This document shows positions 61,806 through 64,000 of a stretch of DNA of 64,000 nt, piece after piece (the stretch's first letter is position 1; each line of letters begins with the position of its first letter). The DNA lies in assembly GCF_000308875.1 (NCBI RefSeq), contig NZ_BAGL01000032.1, positions 62,001-126,000 of the forward strand, in the 5' to 3' direction. The position numbers and the translations under genes were made by a program. The DNA comes from Nocardia transvalensis NBRC 15921. GTDB taxonomy: Bacteria; Actinomycetota; Actinomycetes; Mycobacteriales; Mycobacteriaceae. The notes beneath the pieces were generated by a model that worked only from the letters and a program-made list of their open reading frames with translations, was not told the origin of the DNA and searched no databases.

Positions 61806-62069
61806 TCAGCCGATCTTGTTGTACGCCAGCGCCAGCGCCGACTTCTTGTTGGCGGCCTGGTTGGCGTGGATGACGCCCTTCGAGGCGGCCTTGTCGAGGT
61901 CGCGGCTCGCCGAGACCAGCAGCTGCTGCGCGGTCTCCTTCTCACCGGCCGAGGCGGCCTCGCGGAACTTGCGGATCGAGGTGCGCAGCGCGGACTTGAC
62001 CGACTGGTTACGCTGACGCGCCGCCTCGTTGGTACGGATCCGCTTCATCTGGGACTTGATGTTGGCCAC
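61806..62069 (-). CDS. rpsT: 30S ribosomal protein S20
   Basis: 87 aa. Starts [20 protein letters not shown], the typical S20 N-terminus, and ends in a Lys/Ala-rich helix ([15 protein letters not shown]). It binds 16S rRNA in the small subunit body. It sits at the end of the conserved block (Rv2412), here on the opposite strand to holA. The 233 nt upstream to the AraC gene contain its promoter region and no other gene. Confidence 0.98.
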   Translation of the reverse strand: MANIKSQMKRIRTNEAARQRNQSVKSALRTSIRKFREAASAGEKETAQQLLVSASRDLDKAASKGVIHANQAANKKSALALAYNKIG

Positions 62070-62302
62070 GCTTGTTCCTCTGATTCCTGTCGTCAGTTGG
62101 GGTCATGCTTCGAGAAGTCTCTGGGCGCACTACACCGGGGCGTAGCGCCGCGCCGACGATCGAGACTACCAGCTGCCGCGGTACGGGGTGAAATCGCCCC
62201 GGTCAGGGCTTTGCCGAGCCGAGAAACCCCTGGTCCTGCCGTGCGCCCAGGTTGGTGCTGCTGGGCGGTGCCGGCAGGATTCCGGGGGCGGGTGGCGGCG
62301 GT

Positions 62303-63238
62303 TCATCGCTCGGGGCCCTCGGCCGCGCGACGCCGCCGGAAGTCGCGGGGGGTCTCGCCGTACCGGGCCTTGAAGGCGGCGGAGAACCAGGTCGGCGTGA
62401 AACCGCAGCGGGCCGCCACCTCGGTGATCGACAATCCTTGCGGCCCAGGGCGTTCCAGAGTGTCGCGGGCGAGCCGCAGGGCCTCCTCGCGGCGCAGGTC
62501 GCGGTAGGTGGTCCCGGCCTGCTGCAAGGTGACCCGCAGCTGCCGGGGCGACCAGCCGAGCGCCTGTGCCACGGCCGGCAGCCGCAGATCCCCGGCGCCG
62601 AGGGTGTCGCGCACATAGCGCCGCACGGCCGCGACCGTTTCCTCGCCGTGCCCGCTCTGCGGTCCCAGATCGCCGAGCGCGAGCATGCACAGCAGCTCGC
62701 TGATGCGGTCGCACACCGCGTTGAAGTCACGGTCGCTCAGCTGGGACTTCTCAGCGTGCACGCTCTGGAGCATGGTCCGGACGATGCTGCCGAGGCCGGT
62801 CTCCAGATTCAGCACGAGGCGGCGCGGGCCGTCGGCGGGGACCGCGTGGTCGATTTCGGTGCGCGGCAACTGCATTGCTATCGCGGCGGGACCCGGGCGC
62901 ATCCGGCACGCCTGGTCCAAGCCCATGAGGATGGCGCCGCCCGGCGCCGCGCTGGCGACGCCGTCACCGTTCCAGCCCACCGTGAAGGGGACCCGCTCGG
63001 GCAGGACCAGCCAGTAGAAGCTGTCGGCGGGCGCTCGCCGCACGTGCGAGGGCGTGCGATAGCCGATCCGGTCGCCCGGTTCGTCCCAGCGCAGCAGGCT
63101 GTAGGTGGTCGTCTGCTGCACGGTCAGGCTGGAATTCCAGTGGTCCGGATCGCCGATCCGGTGATCCATCGGCACGAAGGTGTTGGTGAGCTCGGTCCAC
63201 TGCCGCGCATCGGACACGGTCAGCCGGTCGTATCTCAT
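62303..63238 (-). CDS. AraC-family transcriptional regulator
   Basis: 311 aa. The N-terminal half is the AraC-binding-like sensor (VQQTTTYSLLRWDEPGDRIGY and FYWLVLPERVPF). The C-terminal HTH pair is LPAVAQALGWSPRQLRVTLQQAGTTYRDLR and ITEVAARCGFTPTWFSAAFKARYGETPRDFRR. Divergent from the cytochrome P450 gene with a 213-nt shared region, so it likely controls that P450; such pairs are common where the P450 oxidises an exogenous compound. Confidence 0.92.
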   Translation of the reverse strand: MRYDRLTVSDARQWTELTNTFVPMDHRIGDPDHWNSSLTVQQTTTYSLLRWDEPGDRIGYRTPSHVRRAPADSFYWLVLPERVPFTVGWNGDGVASAAPGGAILMGLDQACRMRPGPAAIAMQLPRTEIDHAVPADGPRRLVLNLETGLGSIVRTMLQSVHAEKSQLSDRDFNAVCDRISELLCMLALGDLGPQSGHGEETVAAVRRYVRDTLGAGDLRLPAVAQALGWSPRQLRVTLQQAGTTYRDLRREEALRLARDTLERPGPQGLSITEVAARCGFTPTWFSAAFKARYGETPRDFRRRRAAEGPER

Positions 63239-63451
63239 ACAGACCCCGATCCTGGTTCGAGCGGCTGAATCTCGTTCCGCGCATGGGACCCTATCGCCAT
63301 CTCGGGGCGCCGTCCTGCCAACGGGGTCTGCGACTTACGTTTTGGTGCCGATGAATTCCGCTGGCGGGCAGGAGGTCCCGGAACGGGTTTCAGCGCTCGC
63401 GCGGGTGCACCACACTGCTCGGGATCAGCCCGCAATCCCCTGGGAGACACT

Positions 63452-64000
63452 ATGACCCGAGCAGTCATCCAGCTTCCCACCGCTGGAGAATCCGTATACG
63501 ACACCTACGCCCGCATCCGGGCGGCCGGTGAGGTCGTCCCGATCGAACTGCCCGGCGGCGTACCGGCATTCGTCGCGACCAGCTACCGGGCCGTGAGCCA
63601 GGTCCTCGACGACAAGGTGTTCGCCAAGAACGCGGCGCACTGTCCCGCGCTGCACGACGGCACCATCCCCGCCGACTGGCCGCTGCGCGCGCTGACCGAT
63701 ATCGACCACATGCTCAACATGGACGGTCTCGACCACCGCCGGCTGCGCAAGACGATCAGCCAGGCCTTCACACCGGCCCGGATCGCCGCGCTGGAACCGG
63801 ATGTGGAGAAGATCGCCGCGAATCTCATCGCGGCCTTTCCCCAGGACGAGGAGGTCGATCTCGTCGCGAATTTCACTACGCCGCTTCCGGTTCGGGTGAT
63901 CTGCACACTGTTCGGCGTGCCGACCGAGGACCAGCCGCGCATCAAGGACTGGACCGCCACGATCGTCTCGGCCACCGCGACCCACGAAGAGGCCGGGGGC
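63452..64000 (+). CDS. cytochrome P450, N-terminal part (cut by window end)
   Basis: At least 183 codons from the ATG at 63452 with GGGAGA upstream; the frame is open to the end of the window. The C-helix motif MDGLDHRRLRKTISQAFTPARI (heme-propionate-contacting HRRLR) is preceded by LTDIDHMLNM, and PLPVRVICTLFGVP matches the region after it in bacterial class I P450s. The I-helix and the heme-Cys loop lie beyond the window. Substrate unknown; likely regulated by the divergent AraC. Confidence 0.9.
   Translation, partial: MTRAVIQLPTAGESVYDTYARIRAAGEVVPIELPGGVPAFVATSYRAVSQVLDDKVFAKNAAHCPALHDGTIPADWPLRALTDIDHMLNMDGLDHRRLRKTISQAFTPARIAALEPDVEKIAANLIAAFPQDEEVDLVANFTTPLPVRVICTLFGVPTEDQPRIKDWTATIVSATATHEEAGG

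Overview
The window is high-GC actinobacterial DNA, most likely a Nocardia-type member of the Mycobacteriales. The evidence is: a mycothiol-dependent-isomerase-fold protein; F420-type oxidoreductases; a 3-ketosteroid ring-cleavage set (HsaA, HsaD, HsaB, KshA, KshB, HsaC); methylglucose-lipopolysaccharide genes (GpgP and OctT homologues); and the block nadD-rsfS-gpgP-octT-degV-comEA-comEC-holA-rpsT, which follows the order of Mycobacterium tuberculosis Rv2421c-Rv2412. No rRNA, tRNA, transposase, integrase or CRISPR array was seen.

Layout. 0-11 kb is accessory metabolism: a PPDK-like ATP-grasp/phosphohistidine protein coupled to a phosphatase, a five-blade glycosidase, a thioredoxin, an MFS pump divergent from a GlxA-type regulator, a decayed nucleotidyltransferase, and an unusual epimerase/phosphohistidine fusion. 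11-14.7 kb carries a GH172 (DUF2961) protein, a zinc polyol dehydrogenase and a xylulokinase, which together suggest D-arabinose or arabinitol use. 15-28.8 kb holds two arms of a steroid-catabolic set: hsaA-hsaD, then an IclR regulator divergent from hsaB-kshA-small Cys protein-kshB-hsaC-amidase. Between the arms lie a DinB protein, a large LuxR-type ATPase regulator, an F420-type oxidoreductase, a YjbR-like protein and a methyltransferase. 28.9-34 kb holds an OYE/F420 fusion with a divergent TetR and twin operators, plus a methyltransferase and AraC/NmrA pairs. 34-37.8 kb has rbsK, proA and a Pro/Gln-rich membrane protein. 37.8-39.5 kb is decaying: a frameshifted small membrane protein, a small conserved protein and a broken XRE-type regulator. 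39.5-47.4 kb has Nudix, GNAT, MoxR/VWA, an asparagine synthase, a divergent ArsR/hydrolase pair and a TPR-like protein. 47.4-62.1 kb is the conserved nadD-to-rpsT block, tightly overlapped (GTGA junctions). It is interrupted by a Macro-like/KAP P-loop NTPase and a methyltransferase between degV and comEA. The right edge is an AraC regulator divergent from a cytochrome P450 cut by the window end.

Two observations stand out. First, a dispersed repeat with a 19-bp core (CCGGCCAAAAGCAYGCCGG and its complement) occurs at six loci, each 2 to 70 nt after a stop codon, usually followed by a locus-specific tandem array. Where the array lies in coding DNA (hsaD, the VWA protein) its period is 24 or 27 bp. 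Where it is intergenic the period is 19-23 bp. Second, the KAP NTPase carries an N-terminal macro-like domain and sits at a spot that differs from M. tuberculosis, so it is a candidate defence or stress ATPase.

Several genes are broken in the sequence as given. holA has a single-base shift in a G run; because holA is normally essential, an assembly error is likely there. A small membrane protein near 37.8 kb has a similar shift. A nucleotidyltransferase and an XRE regulator look like deletions.
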